Below, one piece after another: positions 1-6,400 of a stretch of DNA of 23,525 bases. Origin of the DNA: an uncultured Cytophagaceae bacterium (lineage in GTDB: Bacteria; Bacteroidota; Bacteroidia; Cytophagales; Spirosomataceae); the NCBI GenBank assembly GCA_938008575.1, contig CALLKB010000090.1:1-23525 (forward strand), given 5' to 3'. The position numbers and the translations under genes are program-made. The notes beneath the pieces were generated by a model. It searched no databases. It saw nothing but the letters and a program-made list of their open reading frames with translations, and had not been told where the DNA came from. Positions within the stretch are counted from its first letter, which is position 1. The number at the start of each line of letters is the position of its first letter.

Positions 1-257
1 GAAACCGCGCTGTGGCTTTGGAAATTTTCAAAGGCTCTTTTGGAACAACGAAAAATAAAGGCCAAATCAATCAAGTGAAAACCCCCACGCTCATCTTATG
101 GGGAGATAAAGACAACGTCATCAGCGTGGACAATGTGGCGCTTTTCAAACGAGATATACAAGGCAGTAAGTCCGAAATATATAAAAATGTGGGGCATGTT
201 CCCATGGAAGAAGTTCCAGGGAAAGTGACGGCATCTATCTTGAATTTCATACGTTAA
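1..257 (+). CDS. Alpha/beta hydrolase, C-terminal fragment cut by the window edge
   Basis: The reading frame is open to the left edge (codons for N-R-A precede the first GTG at 12), so this is the 3' end of a gene that starts outside the window, not a short gene starting at 12. The visible ~84 residues are the typical end of an alpha/beta-hydrolase fold: a strand and acidic catalytic residue in PTLILWGDKDNVI, then the catalytic histidine in NVGHVPMEEVP, then a final helix. The nucleophile elbow lies outside the window. The substrate cannot be told from this part. It converges with the XRE gene on the other strand, with 60 bp between the stops. Confidence 0.85.
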   Translation, partial: NRAVALEIFKGSFGTTKNKGQINQVKTPTLILWGDKDNVISVDNVALFKRDIQGSKSEIYKNVGHVPMEEVPGKVTASILNFIR

Positions 258-273
258 CGATAGATTCAAACAG

Positions 274-292
274 AAAATCATCCACGGATTTT
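274..292. terminator. Weak A/T-flanked hairpin between convergent genes
   Basis: AAAATC (274-279) and GATTTT (287-292) form a 6-bp inverted repeat with a 7-nt loop between two convergent stops (257 and 318). A-run on one side and T-run on the other would suit a bidirectional terminator, but the stem is short and poor in G/C. Confidence 0.3.
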
Positions 293-317
293 GATGCCCA
301 AGTTAAATGGTGAGCAT

Positions 318-557
318 TTAATTCTCATTAGCTTGCACATTTGAGAAAATGTCCTGCATGGGGACATTCAGCGAGTAGGAAAGGTTATAGACCTGATAAA
401 TGCTTGTATTGATTTGACCCAATTCGATTCGACGCAATTGCTTGCTTTCTATTTCAGCCTCATGCGCTAACTTCTCGATGGTTAGGCCTTTTTCTTTGCG
501 TATTTCCCGAATGTTAGAGCCGACTAGAACGACCAGCTCTTCCTTCTTTAGTTTCAT
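318..557 (-). CDS. Small XRE-family helix-turn-helix transcriptional regulator
   Basis: A 79-residue protein that is almost entirely one Cro/C1-type HTH domain: residues ~12-70 contain IREIRKEKGLTIEKLAHEA, the recognition region IESKQLRRIELGQ, and the closing helices YNLSYSLNVPMQDIF. The length and the lack of an effector domain are typical of single-domain XRE regulators in Bacteroidota, which often act as autorepressors or as partners of a toxin or mobile element. No toxin partner is adjacent. A tandem palindrome lies 16-48 nt upstream of the ATG, which suits autoregulation (inference). The target genes are unknown. Confidence 0.85.
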   Translation of the reverse strand: MKLKKEELVVLVGSNIREIRKEKGLTIEKLAHEAEIESKQLRRIELGQINTSIYQVYNLSYSLNVPMQDIFSNVQANEN

Positions 558-572
558 GGCCCAATATGGAAA

Positions 573-605
573 AAGGTCAAATCTGACACAAGGTCACATT
601 TGACC
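573..605 (-). promoter_or_regulatory. Tandem palindromic operator candidate upstream of the XRE gene
   Basis: Two 15-mers, AAGGTCAAATCTGAC (573-587) and AAGGTCACATTTGAC (590-604), differ at two positions and repeat with a 17-bp period. Each is itself a palindrome of type GGTCA-N4-TGAC(C/A); the right copy, GGTCACATTTGACC (592-605), has perfect 5-bp arms. The outer halves also pair as GGTCAAAT (575-582) with ATTTGACC (598-605). The position just upstream of the XRE start, with near two-helical-turn spacing, suits two cooperatively bound dimers. Confidence 0.6.
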
Positions 606-698
606 CCAATTCCGTTAAAGCAAATGTACATTTAGTTAACGGGGAAAAAGTAAAAACATTGCTTTGGGCTAAGGGAAGAAAAAAAACCTATGCATATA

Positions 699-734
699 GA
701 CCCACACAGTAAGATAAACTTAACTATGTGGGTC
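699..734 (-). terminator. Stem-loop after the dioxygenase gene, probable terminator
   Basis: GACCCACA (699-706) pairs perfectly with TGTGGGTC (727-734), and AGT/ACT extends the stem after one mismatch. Read on the minus strand, the hairpin follows the dioxygenase stop (765) by about 30 nt and is followed about 13 nt later by a run of eight T (678-687 region). The gap to the T-run makes it a less than ideal intrinsic terminator. Confidence 0.5.
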
Positions 735-764
735 CTAAAACTTCATTGGTCAATACGAGTGAAA

Positions 765-1643
765 TTACCCAATCTTCACCGAAGTCATCGTAAGCGATCC
801 GCCTACTGCCATGTCATTGAAAAAACGAATCTTTTCGTTCTTCCCCTTTAAGCCTAGCACATAAAGCAAAGGGATGTAATGCTCCGGCGTAGGGATTGCC
901 ATCAAGGCTTCTCGGCCTAAAGATTCATATTTTACGAGTCTTTCGTGTTCGTTGTTGAGAATCAAATCTTTCATTTTTTGATTGATTTGTTTCGCCCAAT
1001 CAAAGGCATAATTGGGGGCATTCAATTTTCCCCAGTCCAACATGCGTAAATTATGTACCATGTTTCCGCTGCCCACAATCAGCACACCTTTCTGCCGCAA
1101 ATCGGCTAATTCCCGCGCTAAATCGTAGTGATAGGTCATATTTTGACCGGAGTCAATGCTCAATTGCAAAATAGGGATGTTGGCCTTCGGATACATGTGC
1201 CGAATAATCGTCCAAGTTCCGTGGTCCAGCCCCCAGTCATGATCCAATTCCACATGCGTGCTTTTGATGAGTTTCTGGGTTTCTTTCGCAAGGATTGGGT
1301 CCCCTTTGGCTGGATATTGTACCTCAAATAATTCGCGGGGAAAACCACCAAAATCGTGAATCGTTTTCGGAGATTCCATGGCCGTAATCTGGGTACCGCG
1401 CGTCATCCAATGGGCAGACACGACCAATACCGCTTTGGATGTGGGGATTTCCTTCGCCATCGCTGACCAGGTCCGACTGAATTCATTGTCTTCGATGCCG
1501 TTCATGGGCGAACCATGACCGATAAACAAGGTGGGCATCACCGAGCCCGTATAAATCAAATCATCCGTGAATGACTTAAATCCTGAAAATGTGTTGATAC
1601 TTCCCATGGCCAAAAGACTGCTTAAAAATTGGGTTCGATTCAT
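765..1643 (-). CDS. LigB/YgiD-type extradiol dioxygenase (4,5-DOPA dioxygenase-like)
   Basis: This belongs to the class III extradiol ring-cleavage dioxygenase family (LigB; YgiD/DODA type), which opens catechols with a non-haem metal. Numbered from the alternative ATG at 1664, the metal-ligand regions are FIGHGSPMN (His50), VVSAHW (His85), GLDHGTW (~147) and SGNMVHNL (~205), in the usual order and spacing. I prefer the ATG at 1643, which gives MNRTQFLSSLLAMG, a short hydrophobic leader like those on Bacteroidota homologues. The ATG at 1664 adds seven residues and sits 10 nt after the YceI stop, so it is also possible. The leader has only one Arg, so it is not a clear Tat signal. It is probably co-transcribed with the YceI gene. 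The true substrate is unknown. Confidence 0.88.
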   Translation of the reverse strand: MNRTQFLSSLLAMGSINTFSGFKSFTDDLIYTGSVMPTLFIGHGSPMNGIEDNEFSRTWSAMAKEIPTSKAVLVVSAHWMTRGTQITAMESPKTIHDFGGFPRELFEVQYPAKGDPILAKETQKLIKSTHVELDHDWGLDHGTWTIIRHMYPKANIPILQLSIDSGQNMTYHYDLARELADLRQKGVLIVGSGNMVHNLRMLDWGKLNAPNYAFDWAKQINQKMKDLILNNEHERLVKYESLGREALMAIPTPEHYIPLLYVLGLKGKNEKIRFFNDMAVGGSLTMTSVKIG

Positions 1644-1674
1644 TTGAAAATACGCGAAAGGCATCGCAATTTGA

Positions 1675-2214
1675 TTACGCGATTGTTTTCACAAATTGGA
1701 TTTCAGCGGCTAATTTCACTTCTTCGCTCACCAAAACTCCCCCTGTTTCCAAGGCTGCGTTCCAAGATAAACCGAAATCGTTGCGGTTGATTTTTCCCGA
1801 TAATGAGAACCCTGCCTTAACATTTCCCCAAGGATCTTGGCTAATTCCGCCAAATTCCACATCTAAGCTCACCTCATTTGTGATGCCTTTGATTGTCAAA
1901 TTTCCTTTCAATTGTCCATTTTCTGCATCGAACATTTGGAAGGATGTACTCGCGAATTGGATATTCGGATGATTTTCTGCGTCAAAAAAATCACCACTTT
2001 TCAAGTGGCCATCACGGTCCGCATTATTCGTATCGATTGACGTTACATCGATGGTCGCTTGTGCTGTGGCTTTGCTAAAATCATCTCCTTCTGTCGTTAA
2101 TTGTGCGGAGAAATTACGAAACTCACCTTTCACGTTGGCGATCATTAAATGCTTTACTTTGAATGTTAATTCACTGTGCGTAGGGTCAAAAGCCCAAGTG
2201 GTTGTATTTGCCAT
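1675..2214 (-). CDS. YceI-family lipocalin-like protein
   Basis: YceI domain over the whole protein: WAFDPTHSELTFKVKHLMIANVKGEF near the N terminus, the conserved HLKSGDFFDAENHPNIQF in the middle, and NRNDFGLSW before the C-terminal strand. YceI proteins form an extended beta-barrel that binds isoprenoid or other lipids. Here there is no signal peptide, so the copy looks cytoplasmic. I place the start at ATG 2214 (MANTTTW); ATG 2226 is also possible. A longer frame to a TTG at 2250 would run through a palindromic operator-like site and is less likely. It lies between a Crp/Fnr-like regulator and an extradiol dioxygenase on the same strand. Confidence 0.88.
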   Translation of the reverse strand: MANTTTWAFDPTHSELTFKVKHLMIANVKGEFRNFSAQLTTEGDDFSKATAQATIDVTSIDTNNADRDGHLKSGDFFDAENHPNIQFASTSFQMFDAENGQLKGNLTIKGITNEVSLDVEFGGISQDPWGNVKAGFSLSGKINRNDFGLSWNAALETGGVLVSEEVKLAAEIQFVKTIA

Positions 2215-2234
2215 GTTGGTTTGCATATAAGGGT

Positions 2235-2250
2235 TTGTCGATATTGACAA
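2235..2250 (-). promoter_or_regulatory. Crp/Fnr-geometry inverted repeat upstream of the YceI gene
   Basis: TTGTC (235-239 of the 2 kb block) and GACAA (2246-2250) form a perfect 5-bp inverted repeat with a 6-bp spacer, the arm/spacer geometry used by Crp-type dimers. A near -7 box (CAACTTTG on the minus strand, 2260 to 2253) is adjacent. Since a Crp/Fnr-like gene lies immediately upstream, this is a plausible site for it; that link is inference. Confidence 0.4.
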
Positions 2251-2281
2251 TGCAAAGTTGGGGCAAAAAACGCGCGGGCAG

Positions 2282-2297
2282 ATTAACCTATGTTAAT
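2282..2297. promoter_or_regulatory. Perfect 16-bp palindromic element ATTAAC-N4-GTTAAT
   Basis: ATTAAC (2282-2287) and GTTAAT (2292-2297) flank CTAT between the Crp-like stop and the YceI start. It is too short and A/T-rich for a terminator and may be an operator. No second copy was noticed in the window. Confidence 0.3.
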
Positions 2298-2305
2298 AAA
2301 TGAAA

Positions 2306-2893
2306 TTAGTGTTTGCTGGCCAATTGCTTACGAATCCGGCTTAATGATTGTGGCTGAATGCCGAGATAGGAGGCAATGAGGTATTGTGGAATGCGTTGCA
2401 TGAAATCGGGGTGGCGCTTGGCAAATTCCGTGTAACGATCTTCTGCTTCTTCGCTGGTGGTTTTGGCCATGCGGTATTGCATAGAAACATAGGCATTCTG
2501 AATCAATACGCGGAAATAGCGTTCCAAGATAGGCATCGCAGAACAGGCTTGTTCGAAAGCCGCCTTGTTCATCATCAAGACCTTTGTCGGTTCTAAACAT
2601 TCGATGGAATAGGTCGATTTATTTCCTGAAAAAAAGCTTGCTAAGTCGGAAATCCAATAGCCCTCCAAGGCAAATTGAACGACCTGCGTATCACCTTTTC
2701 GATCTGCCAAATAACTGTAACAAGAGCCTGAAAGGACAAAAAATATGTAATTACAACTTTGGCCAGCTTCCAGGAGGAGCGCCTTTTTGTCCAGTGTTTT
2801 TTCAAAAACGAAGGCATCAAACTGCAGGGCGCATTCCTCCGACAAGGATTGGCCGCTGTACTGTTCGATGCTTTTTCGTAATAGGTCGTTCAT
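2306..2893 (-). CDS. Crp/Fnr-family transcriptional regulator
   Basis: A 195-residue one-component regulator. The N-terminal half (~20-115) is a cyclic-nucleotide-binding beta-roll: LLEAGQSCNYIFFVLSGSCYSY and FALEGYWISDLASFFSGN, ending with a FEQACSAMP-type helix. The C-terminal part has a compact winged HTH, with IPQYLIASYLGIQPQSLSRIRKQL as the likely recognition region. There is no Fe-S cysteine cluster at the N terminus, and the cAMP phosphate-binding Arg/Ser pair is not obvious, so the ligand is unknown. This form is common in Bacteroidota, where it often controls a neighbouring gene. A good promoter lies directly upstream, and the YceI and dioxygenase genes follow on the same strand as likely targets. 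Confidence 0.9.
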   Translation of the reverse strand: MNDLLRKSIEQYSGQSLSEECALQFDAFVFEKTLDKKALLLEAGQSCNYIFFVLSGSCYSYLADRKGDTQVVQFALEGYWISDLASFFSGNKSTYSIECLEPTKVLMMNKAAFEQACSAMPILERYFRVLIQNAYVSMQYRMAKTTSEEAEDRYTEFAKRHPDFMQRIPQYLIASYLGIQPQSLSRIRKQLASKH

Positions 2894-2900
2894 GGGCTGG

Positions 2901-2929
2901 CAAAACTAATTTAAAAATGGTAAAATCAA
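2901..2929 (-). promoter_or_regulatory. Bacteroidota-type promoter for the Crp-like gene
   Basis: On the minus strand, TTG (2929-2927) is followed after 18 nt by TAGTTTTG (2908-2901), a perfect match to the TAnnTTTG -7 consensus of the Bacteroidota primary sigma factor. The box ends 7 nt before the ATG at 2893, implying a very short leader. The promoter starts right at the stop codon of the AraC-type gene. Confidence 0.6.
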
Positions 2930-2930
2930 C

Positions 2931-3800
2931 TTATACCCGATAAAAACCTGCCCTAAATTCAATTGGGGTCTTCTCCACATGCTTCTTGAAGAACTTGATG
3001 AAGTTGGTAGGCTCATCAAACCCAAGTTCAAATCCGACTTCTTTGATGGAATTTGCCGTATGGGCTAATAATCGTTTAGCCTCTAAAATAACGCGTTCGT
3101 CTATAATCTCCTTCGGGGATTTGCCCAAAACAAATTGGGTGGATTTGTTTAATTTTCGTTCGGATACCGACATCTTATCGGCATAACCCGACACAGATTT
3201 TAGCTCCGTAAAATGCGATTCTAAGAGTTGATTAAACAATATTGTGTAATCCAATTCTTCACCTTTCCGGATTTCCTTAAATCCAGAGGCGCGTCTTTCC
3301 CGTTCGGCAAGCAGTAATAAATTATGCAATAGATTATGTAACACATCAAATTGAACCGAATCATGAGGCTTCGACAATTCTGTTTCGATGTCTTGAAATG
3401 TTGAAATTAAGGGCGAATAATCAGCCACCTGAAGTACCGGATCTTCGAGTAAATCATTGAACAAAATATTGTTCCGCAAGTATTTGATATCCTGAGGATA
3501 TTTATCAAAAAACGCTTCTGTGAATAACAAAAACCGACCGTCATAACCCCCTTTGGGATCTAACATTTGAACCCGATTCTTATTAATGAAGAGAAAGGAA
3601 TTTGCTTGAACAGGAATCGGCTTAAAGTCAATTACGTGATTCGCAGTTCCTTGTTGGTAGAAAAAGATGTTATAATAATTATCCCGATGCGGATAGGCAA
3701 TGTTCTCGTGGTGAAGCAATAAGGTTTCGGCAATGGAAATGACTTCGATTTCGAGCGGAAGACCCGCTTTAAATCCGATGTTCTTTATTTGATTTGCCAT
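2931..3800 (-). CDS. AraC-family transcriptional regulator
   Basis: A 289-residue AraC/XylS regulator. Residues ~1-110 form a cupin-like ligand-sensing domain (FFYQQGTANHVIDF, then FLFINKNRVQML). The last ~100 residues are the double-HTH DNA-binding domain, with SGYADKMSVSERKLNKSTQFVLGKSPKEIIDERVILEAKRLL shown as first HTH and linker (split here: SGYADKMSVSERKLNKS, then LGKSPKEIIDERVI), and the second HTH KEVGFELGFDEPTNFIKFFKKH. It is the third gene in line after the beta-helix and DUF2911 genes, though a strong hairpin lies before it, so it may be only partly co-transcribed. It is the obvious candidate to bind the 21-bp-spaced repeats upstream of that unit (inference). Confidence 0.9.
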   Translation of the reverse strand: MANQIKNIGFKAGLPLEIEVISIAETLLLHHENIAYPHRDNYYNIFFYQQGTANHVIDFKPIPVQANSFLFINKNRVQMLDPKGGYDGRFLLFTEAFFDKYPQDIKYLRNNILFNDLLEDPVLQVADYSPLISTFQDIETELSKPHDSVQFDVLHNLLHNLLLLAERERRASGFKEIRKGEELDYTILFNQLLESHFTELKSVSGYADKMSVSERKLNKSTQFVLGKSPKEIIDERVILEAKRLLAHTANSIKEVGFELGFDEPTNFIKFFKKHVEKTPIEFRAGFYRV

Positions 3801-3804
3801 AGGA

Positions 3805-3812
3805 CAAATATA
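3805..3812 (-). promoter_or_regulatory. Consensus -7 box for the AraC-type gene
   Basis: Minus-strand TATATTTG is a perfect TAnnTTTG box ending 4 nt before the ATG at 3800, so the transcript would be leaderless or nearly so. No TTTG -33 box is seen at the right distance; the place is occupied by the 3815-3848 palindrome. The box also overlaps the T-run of that hairpin, so it could be coincidence. Confidence 0.35.
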
Positions 3813-3814
3813 AA

Positions 3815-3848
3815 ATATCCTTTATGCTTATCGTAGCATAAAGGATAT
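3815..3848 (-). terminator. Perfect 14-bp stem-loop between the DUF2911 and AraC-type genes
   Basis: ATATCCTTTATGCT (3815-3828) pairs perfectly with AGCATAAAGGATAT (3835-3848) around a 6-nt loop. It starts about 20 nt after the DUF2911 stop on the minus strand and is followed by TTTTATATTTG, so an intrinsic terminator or attenuator is the simplest reading. Because it sits where the -33 region of the AraC-type gene should be, it could instead or also be an operator. Confidence 0.6.
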
Positions 3849-3867
3849 ATAATCGCAACACCTAATC

Positions 3868-4398
3868 TTATTTTATGTTGATCGGAATTACCAATGCTTC
3901 CCAAAGTAAGGAAATTCCATTTTCCGTAATTGTGTAAACCAAGCTTTCTTGCGAAGTGTTAGCAGGCAAGGGCTTTACTGATACGACTAAAACGTCCTTT
4001 TCAGGATTTCGCGTTGTTTCTCCGCTTCTTTCAATTCCCCATTGGCCAACCTGTGAGTTGAAAATTATTTGCCATTGGCTTTCGTTCGGAATTGTGTAGA
4101 TCGTGAATTTTCCGGCAGGCAATTTTTTGCCTTCTACGAGTAAATCTGCATCCGTTTCGATTTGAGTTGCCTCATTTGCTCCGGCTCTCCAGACCTTTCC
4201 AAAAGGAACTAAATCTCCCCAAATCTTTCTTCCTTTGACAGAAGGACTACCATAGGTTATCGTAATCGTTGCATTGCCTACCTTACCTGTAACGGTTTGC
4301 TTGGGACTTTGTCTTACTCTTGCTTGTTGTGCTTGAACTTGCACAAAACTTGTCAGCATTATAAATGCCAAACACATCAAATTCCATTTAGTTTTCAT
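3868..4398 (-). CDS. DUF2911 family secreted protein
   Basis: A 176-residue protein with a clear signal peptide (hydrophobic LMCLAFIMLTSFVQ, cleavage probably after VQAQ at ~24). The mature part matches DUF2911: QTVTGKVGNATITITYGSPSVKGRKIWGDL near the start of the domain, shown in parts as ITITYGSPSVKGRKIWGD, then FGKVWRAGANEATQIE, then LPAGKFTIYTIP. This is a Bacteroidota-enriched periplasmic or surface family with no known biochemical role. It starts 4 nt after the stop of the beta-helix gene, so the two are translated from one message. A strong stem-loop follows. Confidence 0.88.
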   Translation of the reverse strand: MKTKWNLMCLAFIMLTSFVQVQAQQARVRQSPKQTVTGKVGNATITITYGSPSVKGRKIWGDLVPFGKVWRAGANEATQIETDADLLVEGKKLPAGKFTIYTIPNESQWQIIFNSQVGQWGIERSGETTRNPEKDVLVVSVKPLPANTSQESLVYTITENGISLLWEALVIPINIK

Positions 4399-4402
4399 CG
4401 TT

Positions 4403-5530
4403 TTATTTAGTTAGTTTAAACAATCCTGCACCTATTTTGGCCGCTTCGCTTCCTTCTTTGGGATGTAAGAAATTCCGACTTTCTTGATTGAAATCTAATT
4501 CAATCGCTTGGTCTGTAACTTTCGTGTTGTTGAATTTCAATAAAATAGGGTCAATGTCTTTGAAGTTCAATTGAGGTCCTCCGCCCGTCCCAGTTACTTT
4601 TTTGTTCCCGGCAATTAAACTGTTATTCACTTGGTATAAAATGGGTTCCTTGGCTTTTTGTTCCACACCAGCAGCTTCTTGTTGGCCACGATCACGATCT
4701 AATTGGCTTATCCAAGCATACTGTCCATTAGCGATCACATTATTCTCAAACACAAAATCGTTTGCGATGGCAGATGTCCAAACGCCGCAACCGTATCCGC
4801 CATAAATTAAGGTATTTCGCATCACGTGGCCTGTACTTTTGCGCGACCAATAAACGATGGCTTGTTTCAAGTTGTAGAAGATACAATGGTCTACAACAAT
4901 GCTGGTACCATTCGCGATAATTCCTAAATGATTGGGAGCGTTGACCTCGTCTCCGGCAAATACGCATTGCGTAATTTCCAAATCATCCAGTTTGGCATCT
5001 GGACGTGTAATAGGATATACACGAATGATTTTCCCTTTTTGAGGATGTTCGATCACGGGTGCACCCATGATTTTCAATCCTTGAATTGTCATGTGGCTTG
5101 TTTCAACCTTAATACCATACATTCCTCCACCAAATGGATCTTTTTGGCCCATCCAATCATCAGATAATGGCATGGTGTGGATCAAAGTGGGCATACTACC
5201 TGAATTCCAATTGGGGTCATCGGGTAAAACCTCCGCTCGAATGGTTAATCTCGCTTGTTTCGTAAACGTTCGTTTGGTCGGATGGAAGGTTGAAGGCTCC
5301 ATCAAAGCATATACTCCGGAAGCTAATAAAATCGTTATTGGATTTTCACCTTCACTCGCATTGACTAAACGCGAAGCAGCGGGTAAGCTGCGAAGAGGGT
5401 GGGCCTGGGAGCCATCTTGACTATCATTCCCTGTATTAGGATTGACATAAATCAATTGGGTCGTTTGGGCAAATAAGCTTGGGCTCATCAATAAAGCAAG
5501 CATGCATAATCGTAGGTTTCTCATTTTCAT
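4403..5530 (-). CDS. Secreted right-handed beta-helix protein
   Basis: A 375-residue exported protein. I start it at ATG 5530 (MKMRNLRLCMLALL); an in-frame ATG at 5524 is equally good. A longer open frame to 5776 lacks coding character, would overlap the neighbouring gene and has no signal peptide. Signal peptide ends near LFAQ. The domain opens with IYVNPNTGNDSQDGSQAHPL, the hallmark start of many secreted parallel beta-helix (pectate-lyase-like, DUF1565-like) proteins, followed by coil repeats such as MTIQGLKIMG, LEITQCVFAG, IVVDHCIFYN and FVFENNVIANG. Such proteins often bind or cleave polysaccharides. No catalytic residues can be assigned from sequence alone. Confidence 0.85.
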   Translation of the reverse strand: MKMRNLRLCMLALLMSPSLFAQTTQLIYVNPNTGNDSQDGSQAHPLRSLPAASRLVNASEGENPITILLASGVYALMEPSTFHPTKRTFTKQARLTIRAEVLPDDPNWNSGSMPTLIHTMPLSDDWMGQKDPFGGGMYGIKVETSHMTIQGLKIMGAPVIEHPQKGKIIRVYPITRPDAKLDDLEITQCVFAGDEVNAPNHLGIIANGTSIVVDHCIFYNLKQAIVYWSRKSTGHVMRNTLIYGGYGCGVWTSAIANDFVFENNVIANGQYAWISQLDRDRGQQEAAGVEQKAKEPILYQVNNSLIAGNKKVTGTGGGPQLNFKDIDPILLKFNNTKVTDQAIELDFNQESRNFLHPKEGSEAAKIGAGLFKLTK

Positions 5531-5533
5531 CGG

Positions 5534-5556
5534 TTTTGTTCTAATGAAGAACAAAA
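5534..5556. promoter_or_regulatory. 9-bp perfect inverted repeat just upstream of the beta-helix gene
   Basis: TTTTGTTCT (5534-5542) and AGAACAAAA (5548-5556) flank a 5-nt loop, 3 nt before the ATG at 5530. On the minus strand a near -7 box, CAATTTTG (5559-5552), overlaps the distal arm. It could be an operator over the transcription start or an RNA hairpin hiding the start codon. Confidence 0.45.
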
Positions 5557-5580
5557 TTGAACCTTTGCATGAGGAAAAGC

Positions 5581-5611
5581 ATGATACTTTTATGCCAAAT
5601 GATGATACTTT
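5581..5611 (-). promoter_or_regulatory. Two direct repeats 21 bp apart, candidate AraC-type activator site
   Basis: The 10-mer ATGATACTTT occurs at 5581-5590 and again at 5602-5611 (AAAGTATCAT on the transcribed minus strand). A 21-bp period is two helical turns, the usual layout of AraC-family half-sites. The near copy lies where the -33 element should be, relative to the candidate -7 box at 5552-5559, and no -33 TTTG is present, as expected for an activator-dependent promoter. Confidence 0.5.
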
Positions 5612-5615
5612 GGGG

Positions 5616-5912
5616 TCAAATACGGTCGATGAAATAAGCCAAAAGATTCGACCATTCCTCTTCGAGTGAATAGCTCGGCCGTGTTTTCTTCGCACGTGCA
5701 TACCAATAATCCGCGTTCCAAATGTCCCCTTCCTTCCGGTGTAAATAGGCATGCACCCAGGCAGAATCGCGATCACCTAGCTGATCAATGAGTGCATGCG
5801 CTTGATCCCAATCCCCTTTGGCATCGTACCAAAGGCTTTTCAGTATCGTAGAAAGCTGCGGGTCAGGCCTGTCTAAAACGAGGGATTCTTTGAAAGATTG
5901 GATATTGTTCAT
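5616..5912 (-). CDS. Conserved hypothetical protein, 98 aa
   Basis: I do not know a function for this small soluble protein, but it looks like a conserved bacterial family: the core LWYDAKGDWDQAHALIDQL, then WVHAYLHRKEGDIWNADYWY with RA and R-P following, is rich in Trp, Tyr, His and Asp and is clearly under selection. There is no signal peptide or membrane segment. Its predicted helices resemble a short TPR-like hairpin. It overlaps the upstream DUF2200 gene by 4 bp (ATGA), so the two are translationally coupled. Confidence 0.8.
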   Translation of the reverse strand: MNNIQSFKESLVLDRPDPQLSTILKSLWYDAKGDWDQAHALIDQLGDRDSAWVHAYLHRKEGDIWNADYWYARAKKTRPSYSLEEEWSNLLAYFIDRI

Positions 5913-6277
5913 TTCGATGTTCGTAAGATTTTATCCATCGCTTTTCCTTTGGCTAATTCGTCGACCAATTTATCTAAATAACGAACTTGCTTTGTCAGTG
6001 GATTTTCAATTTCTTCAATGCGATATCCACAGATCAGACCCGTGATTAAATGGGCATTGGGATGTAATGTGGCTTTGGCAAAAAAGGTACTGAACAAGGC
6101 CTTTTCATCAATTAGCGCCTGCACGCCTGAGGCATCAAAACCCGTCAACCAATGAATCACTTGAAGCAGTTCCTCCTCAGTTCTGCCTTTCTTAGTGACT
6201 TTCGTAACATAATGTGGATAGACGGATGCGAAGGTCATTTTCGCAATCTTTTCGGTATGAGCGGGAGTTTCTTTCAT
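5909..6277 (-). CDS. DUF2200 family protein
   Basis: A 122-residue protein matching DUF2200 over its full length: KIAKMTFASVYPHYVTKVTK near the start, RTEEELLQVIHWLTGF, and near the C terminus NAHLITGLICGYRIEEIENP followed by VRYLDKLVDELAKGKAMDKI. The family is small, soluble and uncharacterised. It is the first gene of a two-gene unit, with a 4-bp overlap into the 98-residue gene, and is divergent from the toxin-antitoxin pair, sharing a 175-bp A/T-rich intergenic region with it. Confidence 0.88.
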   Translation of the reverse strand: MKETPAHTEKIAKMTFASVYPHYVTKVTKKGRTEEELLQVIHWLTGFDASGVQALIDEKALFSTFFAKATLHPNAHLITGLICGYRIEEIENPLTKQVRYLDKLVDELAKGKAMDKILRTSK

Positions 6278-6400
6278 GATTTATTAAAACTGCCAAAGGA
6301 TAATGGCTAAATATCTCTAAAACAGCTTTCCAAGCAAATTAAATAAAAAGCAAGGAGCTGTACAATAGATTAAGAGGTCTCAATAAACAATATTTTCATT

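Noticed and set aside
5531..5776. N-terminal 82-residue extension of the beta-helix protein frame
   Set aside because: The stretch is rich in Arg, Lys and Gly with no domain, overlaps the 98-residue gene and the regulatory repeats, and would bury a perfect signal peptide that begins at ATG 5530.
6322..6361. Imperfect hairpin ACAGCT...AGCTGT in the divergent region upstream of the antitoxin
   Set aside because: Only 6 bp pair without bulges, the loop is long, and a terminator is not expected between divergent genes.
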